In this document: positions 33,012 to 41,729 of the stretch, in pieces
Layout: each line of letters starts with the position of its first letter
Numbering within the stretch: position 1 is the first letter of the stretch
Source of the DNA: JAVWGW01 sp036655915
GTDB lineage: Bacteria; Actinomycetota; Coriobacteriia; Coriobacteriales; Eggerthellaceae
DNA: 64,000 bases
Reading direction: 5' to 3'
Assembly: GCA_036655915.1 (NCBI GenBank)
Contig: JAVVPE010000002.1
Location: 1 to 64,000 of the forward strand
Translations under genes and position numbers: made by a program
The notes under the pieces: model-generated
Database searches by the model: none
What the model was told of the DNA's origin: nothing
What the model saw: only the letters and a program-made list of their open reading frames with translations

Positions 33012-33941
33012 ATGGCTGCGCGGACACACATATTTGCTGAAATTCCCGCATGGGTGTATAAGGTCATGCTGCTTAGTGCGGCGGCCATCTGGGGTTTAAG
33101 CTTTATCACTATGAAGGATGCCGTGGGTATTATGCCTCCGGCTTATCTGATTGGCGTGCGGTTTTTAGCCACGGGTGTTATTTTGGCGCTTGTGTTTCAA
33201 AAGCGGCTGCGCGCCCATTTTAATAAGCAGCATTTGGCGGCGGGCGCTACCTTGGGCGTGTTTTTGTTTCTGGGTTTTTGGGTGCAAACGATTGGGCTGG
33301 CCGATACAACGCCCGGGAAAAACGCGTTTTTAACGGCAACGTATTGCGTGTTAGTGCCCTTCTTTTTCTGGCTCATTATGCGCAAGCGGCCCAGCGTTTA
33401 CAACGTAATCGCGGCGGCGCTGTGCATCGGCGGCATTGGTTTGGTGTCGCTGCAAGGGTCGCTGGCCATAGGGTTCGGCGATTTTATGACGCTGGTTAGC
33501 GCCATCTTCTTTGCCATTCACATCGTGTATGTGTCGAAGCTTTCCCAAAAAAACGACATCTTGGTTATGACGGTGTATCAGTTTTTGGTGGGCGGCGCCT
33601 GCGGCATGCTCATGGGCGCAAGCTTTGAAGTGTGGCCGGCGGCTTCGGCGTTCACGCTCGATTTTTTCTGGGACATGGCCTACATCGTACTCTTGGCATC
33701 CTGTGTGGCGCTGGTGTTCCAAAACGTCGGCTTGGCTCACGTGCCGCCGGCGCAGGGCGCGCTTTTCCTTAGCCTGGAATCGGTGTTTGGCGTGGCGTTT
33801 TCCGTGATGCTTTATGGTGAAGAATTGAGCCTTCAACTCATTTTTGGTTTCCTACTGATTTTTGTTGCTATAGTGGTCAGCGAAACATTTCCGTTGAAGG
33901 AGGTTCCATGGCATCGCAAAAAGGTAACATCATCCTCATAG
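33012..33941 (+). CDS. EamA/DMT-family transporter
   Basis: A 309-aa inner-membrane protein with ten hydrophobic segments in two EamA repeats (first: KVMLLSAAAIWGLSFITMKDAVGIMPPAYLIGVRFL; second starting near residue 155 GDFMTLVSAIFFAIHIVYVSKLSQKNDILVMTVYQFL). LAHVPPAQGALFLSLESVFGVAFSVMLYGEELS is the typical end of the second repeat. DMT proteins export amino acids or other metabolites; the substrate is not evident. A GTG at 33006 is an alternative start. It overlaps the next gene by 34 bases. Confidence 0.92.
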   Translation: MAARTHIFAEIPAWVYKVMLLSAAAIWGLSFITMKDAVGIMPPAYLIGVRFLATGVILALVFQKRLRAHFNKQHLAAGATLGVFLFLGFWVQTIGLADTTPGKNAFLTATYCVLVPFFFWLIMRKRPSVYNVIAAALCIGGIGLVSLQGSLAIGFGDFMTLVSAIFFAIHIVYVSKLSQKNDILVMTVYQFLVGGACGMLMGASFEVWPAASAFTLDFFWDMAYIVLLASCVALVFQNVGLAHVPPAQGALFLSLESVFGVAFSVMLYGEELSLQLIFGFLLIFVAIVVSETFPLKEVPWHRKKVTSSS

Positions 33942-34417
33942 GCATGCCCGGTGCGGGCAAATCCACGCTGGGTATCGTGCTGGCGAAGATTCTTAACTAC
34001 AACTTTATCGATGCCGACCTGGTCATTCAAAACCAGTGCGACAAGACGCTGCAAAAGTTGATTGATGCCTGCGGTCCTGAGGGCTTCATCGAAGTGGAAA
34101 ACAATATCCTGTGCGATTTGCAGGCGGAACACAGCATCGTCGCCACGGGCGGGTCCGCCGTGTATTCCGACGCCGCCATGGCGCATTTGACCGAAATCGG
34201 CACGGTGGTGTACCTGAAAATATCGTACAAGCAGCTGGTGCAACGCTTGAGCGACTTACAGCAGCGCGGCGTGGTCATGAAAGAGGGCATCGGCATGAGC
34301 CTGCAAGACCTCTACGACGAACGCCGCCCCCTCTACGAAAAATTTGCCGAAATCACTATCGACGTGGACGACCTGTCCATCACGGCAGCCGCCAGAAAAG
34401 TCGCTGACGCCCTGTAA
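33908..34417 (+). CDS. Shikimate-kinase-like P-loop kinase
   Basis: A 169-aa NMP-kinase-fold protein with Walker A GMPGAGKST, IDADLVIQNQ in place of DxDxxIE, and ERRPLYEKFAEITIDVD, the usual end of shikimate kinases. Two substrate-site features are altered: the shikimate-binding FRxxE motif reads FIEVE (no arginine), and the GGG of the shikimate loop reads GGSAV. It may act on another small acid or alcohol. AAGGAGGTTCC precedes the start, inside the end of the transporter gene, so the two are co-translated. No aro gene adjoins it. Confidence 0.85.
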   Translation: MASQKGNIILIGMPGAGKSTLGIVLAKILNYNFIDADLVIQNQCDKTLQKLIDACGPEGFIEVENNILCDLQAEHSIVATGGSAVYSDAAMAHLTEIGTVVYLKISYKQLVQRLSDLQQRGVVMKEGIGMSLQDLYDERRPLYEKFAEITIDVDDLSITAAARKVADAL

Positions 34418-34420
34418 GGC

Positions 34421-35926
34421 CTAGCGCTTATCCAATGCGTCGATGGGCGGGGTGTCCCAGTCGTCTCCGGGCAGGCGTGGGTCCATGGCTTCTTCGTTGC
34501 CATCGGCGGCACGCAGGCGTGCGAAGTAGTCGCGCGTTTCCTGCACAACCACGCCCGAAAGCGCAATAAGTGCAATCATATTGGGAATGGCCATAAGGCC
34601 GTTGAAGATGTCGGCGATGGTCCACACGGCGGCCACGGTCATATATGGCCCGATGAACACGGCGGCAATGTAGAGCCAGCGGTAAACCTGCACGCTTTTC
34701 ATATTACCGTTGCTGAAGTATTCCAGGCAGCGTTCGCCGTAATAATCCCAGCCCAAAATGGTGGTAAAGCCAAACAGCACCAGGCACAGCATTAAAATAA
34801 ACGCCACAATATCGGCGGGGATGAAGGGCAGCCCTGCTTGGAAGGCTGCGGTGGTGATGGCGGCACCTTCCAGCCCGGGCGTCAGATAGGCACCCGTCAT
34901 AACCAACGCCAGGCCGGTCATCGAACACACGACGATGGTGTCCAAAAAGGTGCCCGTCATAGAAACAAGACCCTGGCGCACCGGTTCTTTTGTTTGAGCG
35001 GCCGCCGCGGCGATAGGGGCTGATCCCAGGCCGGCTTCGTTGGAAAAGATGCCGCGGGCGATACCTTTCTGCATGGCAATCATGATAGCTCCCAGCGCAC
35101 CGCCCGCAACTGCCTGCAGGCCAAAGGCGCTTTGGAAAATGGTGGCAAAGGCGCCGGGCAACTTGTCTAGGTTGAAGAAGATAAGCATGAGCGAAAAGCC
35201 CACGTAAAGCACGACCATCAAGGGGATGATGCGCTCAGAAACGCTTGCGATGCGCTTGAGCCCGCCGATAACCACCAGGCCAACGGTAACAGCTAGCACC
35301 AGGCTGCCGATGACAGTGGCCAGGGAATAATCCATGCCCAGAAGCGAAACGGTGGCAGCTTTGTCGGGGTCGAAAAAGCCGGTGATGGCGCCCGAAATGG
35401 AATTTACCTGCGTAAACGTGCCGATGCCAAACAGCCCCACGCACATGCCGAAAAAGGCAAACACCTTGGCAAGCCAGCGCCACTTTATGCCCATGCCGCG
35501 CTCGATGTAGTAAAACGGTCCGCCCAAAACGTGGCCGGTTTCTTTATTCAAACTGCGATATTTTACCGCCAACAGGCCTTCAGAATACTTGGTAGCCATG
35601 CCAAACAGCGCCGCCAACCACATCCAAAACAGGGCGCCCGGGCCGCCCGCACACACGGCGGTTGCCACGCCCACAATGTTTCCCGTGCCGATGGTGGCCG
35701 AAAGCGCCGTGCACAGCGCAGCGAAACTGGTCACTTCGCCCGTGCCGTCCTTTTCATTTTTCAGCATATAGCGCAGCGCACGCGGCAGCTGGCTAAACTG
35801 CATACCACGCAGGCGCACGGTCAGCAAAATGCCGCCGCATAAAATCAAAGCGATAAGGGGAATGCCCCAGATAAAATCATCGATTGCTACTAAAAAAGTG
35901 TTGATGGCGCCAAAAACCGATTCCAC
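34421..35926 (-). CDS. Alanine/glycine:cation symporter (AGCS family)
   Basis: A 501-aa sodium-driven amino acid symporter with about 11 hydrophobic segments. Family marks are LCTALSATIGTGNIVGVATAVCAGGPGALFWMW, the AGCS signature near residues 70-100, then GMATKYSEGLLAVKYR and GIFSNEAGLGSAPIAAAAAQTKEPVRQG. The C-terminal 35 residues are charged and cytosolic. It is a single gene, convergent with the kinase gene (3 bases between stops). Confidence 0.95.
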   Translation of the reverse strand: MESVFGAINTFLVAIDDFIWGIPLIALILCGGILLTVRLRGMQFSQLPRALRYMLKNEKDGTGEVTSFAALCTALSATIGTGNIVGVATAVCAGGPGALFWMWLAALFGMATKYSEGLLAVKYRSLNKETGHVLGGPFYYIERGMGIKWRWLAKVFAFFGMCVGLFGIGTFTQVNSISGAITGFFDPDKAATVSLLGMDYSLATVIGSLVLAVTVGLVVIGGLKRIASVSERIIPLMVVLYVGFSLMLIFFNLDKLPGAFATIFQSAFGLQAVAGGALGAIMIAMQKGIARGIFSNEAGLGSAPIAAAAAQTKEPVRQGLVSMTGTFLDTIVVCSMTGLALVMTGAYLTPGLEGAAITTAAFQAGLPFIPADIVAFILMLCLVLFGFTTILGWDYYGERCLEYFSNGNMKSVQVYRWLYIAAVFIGPYMTVAAVWTIADIFNGLMAIPNMIALIALSGVVVQETRDYFARLRAADGNEEAMDPRLPGDDWDTPPIDALDKR

Positions 35927-35952
35927 AGGAAAGCCTTTCGTTCATGGTTAAG

Positions 35953-36028
35953 TGGTGCCCCCGAGCCGATTCGAACGGCCGGCACATGGTTTAGGAAACC
36001 ATTGCTCTATCCCCTGAGCTACGGAGGC
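35953..36028 (-). tRNA. tRNA-Arg (anticodon CCT)
   Basis: The minus strand gives acceptor GCCTCCG/CGGGGGC, D-stem GCTC/GAGC, anticodon stem ATGGT/ACCAT with loop TTCCTAA (CCT), T-loop TTCGAAT, discriminator A and encoded CCA. It lies 26 bases upstream of the symporter gene start. Confidence 0.95.
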
Positions 36029-36095
36029 ACTGCAGACAAGCGCATACGCGCACGGGTTATTCTACCATTGCCGAAGCCCCCGTGAGGAAGAAATC

Positions 36096-37589
36096 CTAAG
36101 CAACCGGCTTGGCGGGGTATTCCATCAGTTCGTCGATGGTGATGAAGCGGTAGCCTTGTTCGGTCAATGTGGGCAGCGCGGTTTTAAGTGCTGCGAGCGT
36201 TTGGCTGCGATCGCCGCCGCCGTCGTGGCACAAAATCACGTCGCCGGGCGACACGTTGGTAAGGGCGCTTGTCACGCGTTCAACACCCGGTTGCCGCCAG
36301 TCGCCCGAGTCGATATTCCAGCCAATTTCGGCAGTTATCTGGGGTTCTATGGTTTGCCATACGCTAAGGGGGAAATTTCCGCCGGGTGCGCGAAATACTT
36401 TGTTCGCTTCTGCGCCTGTGGCATTGGCGATAACTTCTTGACCTTTGGCCACTTCGGCCACCTGTTCTTCGGGGGTCATATAGCTCATGTTTACACCTTG
36501 GCCCGACCCGCGCGCGTGATCAAACGAATGCGTGCACACCTGGTGGCCTTCATCAAAGGCGCGCTTGACCAGCTTGACGCCTTCGCCTTCGATGCGTTCG
36601 CCTACGGTGAAAAATGTCGCCTTGGCATTGTTTTGCTTGAGCACATCGAGTATGCCTTCGGTTGAGCCTGGCCAAGGACCATCATCAAAGGTGAGCGCCA
36701 CCACTTTGTCGCCCTGGGTGTCGACGGCATATTTTTCATAGATGCGCGGCTGCATTTGGGCGGTGTCTTTCGTGACGGTTTTGCCCGACATCTTGCCGGT
36801 TAGGGTCGACCGCGTGCCGTTTTGGCCCAGCTGTGTCACCCGGTGAATTGCTCCGACGCCCTGCTCAATGGCTTGGGTGGGGATGACTTCTTCGGCGCTG
36901 GTGGCCTCTTCGGTCATGTTGTCGCCGTCGGTGATTTCAATGATGGCACCCTGGGGCAAAGGCTTTTTGCTATCGCTAACAGCTTCTCCGTTGACGGTTG
37001 CCGAAAACGGGTGACCTGAACCTTCTTCAAGCAGCGAATCATCAACGGCGATAAGGTTGCCGGGCTTGGGCGACGCGAAGCTTTCCGCAAACACGGTGTC
37101 CAAGTTTTTTTCACCACCCAATTGATGCTCAAGCCCGTTGACGGTTACGGTGATGGGCTGAGCTTGTACGAAGCCCCACAAGCCGAAGGCGCAAACAGCA
37201 GCAACACCTACCACTAGCAGCGGCTTTACAAAAGAGCGGTGTTTTTTGGGAGCCGGGTTATTGCGGTTGCGGTAACGGTTGCTATCGCGGTAAGCGGCAG
37301 ATTCGTTGCGGGGGTGACTTTGCGGCGGGCGGTTTTGCGCTGTTTGGCGAGCCGCTTCCTCGCGCGCGTTGTAGTGGGTGCGGGGTTGCGCACCGCGCGC
37401 GATGCGGGTGGTTGCGCGCTGGGATGATGGACCTTGTGTGGTATAGCGATCCCGCGCATAGGGATTTTCCCCCTGCGGGCGCGTGGGCGTTTCACGGCGA
37501 TTGCGCGTTGTACCCGAGGGGGGTGTGCGATCGTTATGTGTATAGGGTTTCGTCACAGAGTCTCCGGGTTCGCTTTGTGCGTGGCGCAT
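36096..37589 (-). CDS. Membrane-anchored polysaccharide deacetylase (NodB domain)
   Basis: A 497-aa protein: a 115-residue Arg/Asn/Pro-rich cytosolic segment, one helix (about 122-142), a spacer of about 140 residues, then a NodB carbohydrate esterase domain. CE4 motifs are present: MT1 TFDDGP, MT2 HSFDH, MT3 RAPGG, MT4 DSGDW, MT5 ILCHD, so the metal site (Asp, His, His) is complete. It probably removes acetyl groups from peptidoglycan or wall glycans outside the cell. The long basic, disordered cytosolic head is unusual. A downstream GTG in the VTKPY segment could be the real start. Confidence 0.92.
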   Translation of the reverse strand: MRHAQSEPGDSVTKPYTHNDRTPPSGTTRNRRETPTRPQGENPYARDRYTTQGPSSQRATTRIARGAQPRTHYNAREEAARQTAQNRPPQSHPRNESAAYRDSNRYRNRNNPAPKKHRSFVKPLLVVGVAAVCAFGLWGFVQAQPITVTVNGLEHQLGGEKNLDTVFAESFASPKPGNLIAVDDSLLEEGSGHPFSATVNGEAVSDSKKPLPQGAIIEITDGDNMTEEATSAEEVIPTQAIEQGVGAIHRVTQLGQNGTRSTLTGKMSGKTVTKDTAQMQPRIYEKYAVDTQGDKVVALTFDDGPWPGSTEGILDVLKQNNAKATFFTVGERIEGEGVKLVKRAFDEGHQVCTHSFDHARGSGQGVNMSYMTPEEQVAEVAKGQEVIANATGAEANKVFRAPGGNFPLSVWQTIEPQITAEIGWNIDSGDWRQPGVERVTSALTNVSPGDVILCHDGGGDRSQTLAALKTALPTLTEQGYRFITIDELMEYPAKPVA

Positions 37590-37780
37590 CCTACTAATAT
37601 AGCAGCTATTTTATGTGCCGAAAAAAGAGACGGACATTTTCCATATCTGTCTTTTCAGGTCATCATTCTACCTGAAATCTGTATGAAAGCCTAGTGTCCT
37701 TTATAAGAGGGCGTCGCGCAACGGGTATACTGGATAAAATCTTGTGTCGGGTCGGCTGGGAAAGCGTGAAGGGAAGTGCA

Positions 37781-39142
37781 ATGGGTGTTCGAAAGGTGTG
37801 TGCTGAAGGCATCAGCGCTGCAAGCACGTGGGTGCTGAAAAACGTGTTTCATCGCCCAGCGGCGAATTTCCCCGGAAAGATTGCGCTTTATGTTGACCCG
37901 CGCATAATCGCCGATCTGGCACCTAAGTTGCGGAAGGGATCCCTTGTCGTGTGTGGCACAAACGGCAAAACAACCACGTGTAATCTGTTGGCGGATGCTT
38001 TGGAAACCGCAGGTGAAGCAGTCATTTGTAACCGCACCGGTGCCAACTTGGATTCGGGTGTGGCAAGCGCGCTTTTGCATGGCACTGCAGCCGACTGGGG
38101 CGTGTTTGAAAGCGACGAATTGTGGCTGGCCAAAATTTTGCCGCAGCTGCGTTCCCGCTATCTGGTGTTGCTTAACCTGTTTCGCGATCAGCTTGATCGC
38201 TGTGGCGAAATCGACCGCATTCAGGAAAGCATCATCGGGGCCTTGGCAGCGTCGCCTGAAACGGTGCTGGTCTATAACGCCGATGATCCGCTGTGCGCCG
38301 CTATTGCCCTGAAGGCGCCCAATAAAACCATCGCCTTTGGTATTGGGGAAGATTTGCACCTGGAGCAAAACACGGTGGCCGATGCCCAGATGTGCCAGAT
38401 GTGCGCGAGCATGCTGGGCTATACCTATCGCCAGTACGGTCAGCTGGGGGATTTTGCTTGCCCCACCTGCGGGTTCAAGCGGGCGCAGCTCGATTTTGCC
38501 GCACGGGATGTGCGTGTGGGCAAAGAGGGGCTTGCCTTCGCAGTGGAAACGACTATTGCCGAAAAGCCGCACAAAGTGGCTGCCATTCAGTCGCGCTACA
38601 GCGGTGCTTACATGGTATATAACCTGTTGGCTACGTTTACTGCGGCGCATCTTGCCGGGTGTTCGTGCGAAAACTTCCAAAAAGCGGTTGATGCCTACGA
38701 TCCGCAAAACGGGCGCTTGCAAGATTTTGTGGTGGCCGGCCGCTCGGTTTTGCTGAACTTGGCAAAAAATCCCACCGGATTCAACCAGAACATGAAACTG
38801 ATTATTCAAGATGATGCGCCGTGTGCGGTTGCCTTTTTTGTGAACGATAAAGAGGGCGACGGCCACGATGTTTCCTGGTTGTGGGATGTTGATTTTGAAG
38901 AGCTGGCCGCACAGCCCGACGTCATGGTTTTTGCGGGTGGCCTGCGAAAAAACGATGTTCAGGTGCGGCTGAAATATGCAGGGATCACTTCGGTTTTGGT
39001 CGAGGGCGCCGCCGACGTGTTTGCCCACATTTCTGAAACGCCCAGCGCGCGCAGCGTGTACCTGATTGCAAACTATACGGCGTTGCCACCCGTGCATGCT
39101 GAATTGACGCAGATGACGGCGCCCGCCGTAAAGGAGGATTAA
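37781..39142 (+). CDS. murT: Lipid II isoglutaminyl synthase, MurT subunit
   Basis: MurT with GatD amidates D-glutamate of lipid II using ATP and glutamine. The 453-aa protein is a Mur-ligase relative: P-loop VVCGTNGKTTTCNLLA, ESDELWL, LNLFRDQLDRCGEIDR and NADDP, then an inserted Zn ribbon with four cysteines (CQMC and CPTC), and a C-terminal DUF1727 domain (RSVLLNLAKNPTGFNQ). The start at 37781 (MGVRKV) follows GAAGGGAAG; the upstream extension lacks support. gatD starts three bases after its stop. Confidence 0.95.
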   Translation: MGVRKVCAEGISAASTWVLKNVFHRPAANFPGKIALYVDPRIIADLAPKLRKGSLVVCGTNGKTTTCNLLADALETAGEAVICNRTGANLDSGVASALLHGTAADWGVFESDELWLAKILPQLRSRYLVLLNLFRDQLDRCGEIDRIQESIIGALAASPETVLVYNADDPLCAAIALKAPNKTIAFGIGEDLHLEQNTVADAQMCQMCASMLGYTYRQYGQLGDFACPTCGFKRAQLDFAARDVRVGKEGLAFAVETTIAEKPHKVAAIQSRYSGAYMVYNLLATFTAAHLAGCSCENFQKAVDAYDPQNGRLQDFVVAGRSVLLNLAKNPTGFNQNMKLIIQDDAPCAVAFFVNDKEGDGHDVSWLWDVDFEELAAQPDVMVFAGGLRKNDVQVRLKYAGITSVLVEGAADVFAHISETPSARSVYLIANYTALPPVHAELTQMTAPAVKED

Positions 39143-39145
39143 GCG

Positions 39146-39901
39146 ATGCAAGCGACGCAACTAACGCAGCCGACGCAAACGCTCAAAATTGCCTACCTGT
39201 TTCCCGATTTGCTCAACCTCTACGGCGATGGCGGCAATGTCACTTGCCTGCGTAAACGCTGCGAATGGCGTGCTATTCCCGTTGAGGTTGTCATGGTGCG
39301 CCACGGCGAACACATTGATTTTTCGCAGGTTGACATCGTGTTTTTGGGGGGCGGCCCCGACCGCGAACAACGCCTTGCCGCCGAAGAGCTTTTGCGCATG
39401 AAGGAAGATTTGCGTGCCTATGTGGAAGATGATGGCGTGCTGTTGGCCATTTGCGGTGGCTACCAACTGTTGGGCACCGAGTGGCTTTTGGGCAGCGAAA
39501 GCGTGGAAGGTCTGGGTATCATCGACATGGCTACCCGTCCGGGGGGCGCCGATCGCTTGATCGACAATATCGTAGTGGAAACCACGGTGTGCAAAAGCCC
39601 GGTGGTGGGCTACGAAAACCACGCAGGACGCACGGTGTTGGGCGCTGGCATGCTGCCTTTCGGTAAAGTCGTTTCCAAAACAGGCCATGGTAACAACGAC
39701 GAAAGCGGCTGCGACGGCGTGCTCTACCGTAATCTTATCGGGTCGTATCTTCACGGACCGCTGCTAGGGAAAAACCCAGAAGTGGCTGACTACCTGCTGA
39801 AATGCGCGCTTGAAAAGCGTCAGGGATCTCCCGTAACCCTGGCTGCCCTCGATGATTCCGTGGAAGCTGCCGCCAATGCCTTTGTCTGCGAGCATTGCTA
39901 G
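39146..39901 (+). CDS. gatD: Lipid II isoglutaminyl synthase, glutamine amidotransferase subunit GatD
   Basis: The glutaminase partner of MurT (251 aa, class I CobQ/CobB-like amidotransferase). LKIAYLFPDLLNLYGDGGNVTCLRKR is the GatD N-terminus, GGGPDREQ the oxyanion region, and the nucleophile lies in LLAICGGYQLLG (Cys about 101). GYENHAGRT and the late histidine in GSYLHGPLL complete the active site. AAAGGAGGATTAAGCG precedes the start. The next 160 bases contain only the promoter of the LCP gene. Confidence 0.96.
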   Translation: MQATQLTQPTQTLKIAYLFPDLLNLYGDGGNVTCLRKRCEWRAIPVEVVMVRHGEHIDFSQVDIVFLGGGPDREQRLAAEELLRMKEDLRAYVEDDGVLLAICGGYQLLGTEWLLGSESVEGLGIIDMATRPGGADRLIDNIVVETTVCKSPVVGYENHAGRTVLGAGMLPFGKVVSKTGHGNNDESGCDGVLYRNLIGSYLHGPLLGKNPEVADYLLKCALEKRQGSPVTLAALDDSVEAAANAFVCEHC

Positions 39902-40025
39902 CATACAGCTTGGATGATTCCGCTTCGTCACAAGCGCCCGCCTGCCATCTGTGGGGTGGCGCACATTTCGCCGCAGCCTAGCCCGGGTGATTTAGTGGTG
40001 TTTTACAAGAAAAACAGCCGGTGGC

Positions 40026-40055
40026 TTGTGTCGGGGGCAGCATTTCAGGCACAAT
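40026..40055 (+). promoter_or_regulatory. Promoter of the LCP gene, leaderless type
   Basis: TTGTGT (40026-40031), an 18-base spacer and CACAAT (40050-40055) end seven bases before the ATG at 40063; no ribosome site intervenes, so the mRNA should begin at the start codon. Confidence 0.5.
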
Positions 40056-40062
40056 AGCGCTT

Positions 40063-41565
40063 ATGGATGAGAAAAATCGCAACACGCAATCACGTCCCAC
40101 GCGGCCTCGATTAACCGACCCCGGCTACGGCCGCTCTCGCATCGAGGATACGTCGCGCGGCGCAAACGCTGAAGACGAACGCTATTCGCGTCGCGCTTCT
40201 TCGGCTCAATATGCCCAGCAGCGTCAGCAGCAGAAGAGAAAAAAGCGTACGCGCATCGTGCTTATTGTCGCAGCGGTGCTGCTTGCGGTGGTGCTGGGTT
40301 CGGTTGGTGCCGCCTTCGCCTACTATAATGGCATTTCAAACAACCTGCATGAAGGCCTTTCTGACGACTTAAAAGATGTGCTGGTAAAATCCGAGATTAC
40401 AAAAGAGCCGTTTTACATGGTGCTTATGGGCACCGATAAATCGAACGAACGCGAGGCGTCGGGCGATTTTGGCGAATCTTACCGTTCTGATTCCCTGATG
40501 CTGGCTCGCATCGACCCGGTAAGCAAAAAAGTCACGCTGGTTTCCCTGCATCGGGATACCCTTATTGACATGGGCAAAAACGGCAAGCAAAAGCTCAATG
40601 CCGCCTATTCTATCGGTGGGCCGGCCTATACGGTTGAAACGGTTTCCAAGCTGGCAGGCGTGCCCATTTCCCATTATGCAGAAATCAACTTCAACGGCTT
40701 CAAAGATATCGTTGATGCCTTAGGGGGCATCGAGGTCGATGTGCCGATGGAAATTGATGATGCGGATGCGGGGGGTCATGTGTCGGCTGGCATGCAGACA
40801 CTCAATGGTGACCAGGCGCTCATTTTGTGCCGCGCCCGGCATGCCTACGACGAATACGGCGATGGCGACGTGTATCGCGCCGCCAACCAACGCCTGGTTA
40901 TTGGGGCTATTGCGAAGAAGATTCTCAGTGCCGATTTGGCCACTATGGCCAACACCGTTTCGGCATTTTCCCAGTACATGACCACCGATTTGGAAGTGAC
41001 TGATGTGGTGGCGCTGGCTCAGGCCTTGCGGGGGCTTGATACGTCCAAAGACATTTATTCCGCCATGGAACCGACAACTTCAGAATATATCGAAGGTGAC
41101 GGATGGTATGAATACTGTAATACGGCCGCCTGGCAAGCGATGATGAAGCGTGTCAATGAGGGTCTGCCGCCCACGACCGAAGATGAAGTGGATACGCTTT
41201 CGGGCACAGTGTTGGCCAATACGGGCGACGGCAAGGCGGGTACGGCTTCGCCTGCAGGTGGATCAAGTGGGCAAACAGCAGGAGCCAAGAAGACGGGCAG
41301 TGTTATTGTGAAAAATGGCAGCGGCGCCGATGGTGTGGCTGCGGCGGCGGCAGCCAAGTTGACGCCCCAGGGCTACACCGTCGAAACCGGCAACGCCGAC
41401 GGCTTTGACTACACGCAGACTATCGTTGTGTACAATTCCAGCCATCAAGCTAACGAAGCCAAAGAAATCGCCACGGCTTTGGGTATAGGAAAAGCGCAGG
41501 TAAACGACGGCAGCTTTGCGTTTACGGGGGATTTTTTGGTTGTGGTCGGCTCCGACTTCCTGTAG
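40063..41565 (+). CDS. LytR-CpsA-Psr (LCP) family cell-wall ligase
   Basis: Attaches glycopolymers (teichoic acid- or capsule-like) to peptidoglycan outside the membrane. The 500-aa protein has a basic cytosolic head, a helix (about 66-90), the LCP domain (FYMVLMGTDKSNER, SYRSDSLMLARIDP, VSLHRDTLID, INFNGFKDIVDALGGIEV, RARHAYDEYGDGDVYRAANQR) with the arginines that bind polyprenyl phosphate, and a C-terminal LytR_C domain (GSVIVKNGSGADGVAAAAAAKL...) after a Gly/Ala linker. All parts are intact. The gene ends three bases before a structured repeat. Confidence 0.94.
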   Translation: MDEKNRNTQSRPTRPRLTDPGYGRSRIEDTSRGANAEDERYSRRASSAQYAQQRQQQKRKKRTRIVLIVAAVLLAVVLGSVGAAFAYYNGISNNLHEGLSDDLKDVLVKSEITKEPFYMVLMGTDKSNEREASGDFGESYRSDSLMLARIDPVSKKVTLVSLHRDTLIDMGKNGKQKLNAAYSIGGPAYTVETVSKLAGVPISHYAEINFNGFKDIVDALGGIEVDVPMEIDDADAGGHVSAGMQTLNGDQALILCRARHAYDEYGDGDVYRAANQRLVIGAIAKKILSADLATMANTVSAFSQYMTTDLEVTDVVALAQALRGLDTSKDIYSAMEPTTSEYIEGDGWYEYCNTAAWQAMMKRVNEGLPPTTEDEVDTLSGTVLANTGDGKAGTASPAGGSSGQTAGAKKTGSVIVKNGSGADGVAAAAAAKLTPQGYTVETGNADGFDYTQTIVVYNSSHQANEAKEIATALGIGKAQVNDGSFAFTGDFLVVVGSDFL

Positions 41566-41567
41566 TA

Positions 41568-41717
41568 CAACCTGACGGCGCGCCCTGGTGGGCATATAAC
41601 CGTTCAAGCCTTTCGCGGCTTTCGTGCGCGTACAGGGAGTACGCTTACTTCAAGCAGCTCTGTCTTTCACGATTATCTGCTCCGCCAGGACGTGCCTGAC
41701 ATTGTCGTTGTTGATTC
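41568..41717 (+). repeat. Structured intergenic repeat, copy 3 (subtype b)
   Basis: A 150-base unit starting with CAACCTGACGG, closely like copy 2 at 32754. Outer arms GGCGCGCCCTGG (41577-41588) and CCAGGACGTGCC (41685-41696), inner hairpin GCGTAC/GTACGC (41628-41644, loop AGGGA). It begins 2 bases after the LCP stop and ends at another CAACCTG (41718) whose continuation CTGTGGCGGC resembles the start of copy 1; the last codons of the AbiEii gene lie over that edge. Confidence 0.85.
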
Positions 41718-41729
41718 AACCTGTGGCGG

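Noticed and set aside
32294..33099. Plus-strand ORFs across the structured repeats (e.g. the TSSSSVFHAYL product repeated in several frames)
   Set aside because: They follow the repeat, not a gene: no ribosome site, and the same peptide appears at each repeat copy in different frames.
37691..39160. 489-codon minus-strand ORF
   Set aside because: Exact shadow of murT, which has all family motifs; the minus ORF is His/Arg-rich and has no start signal.
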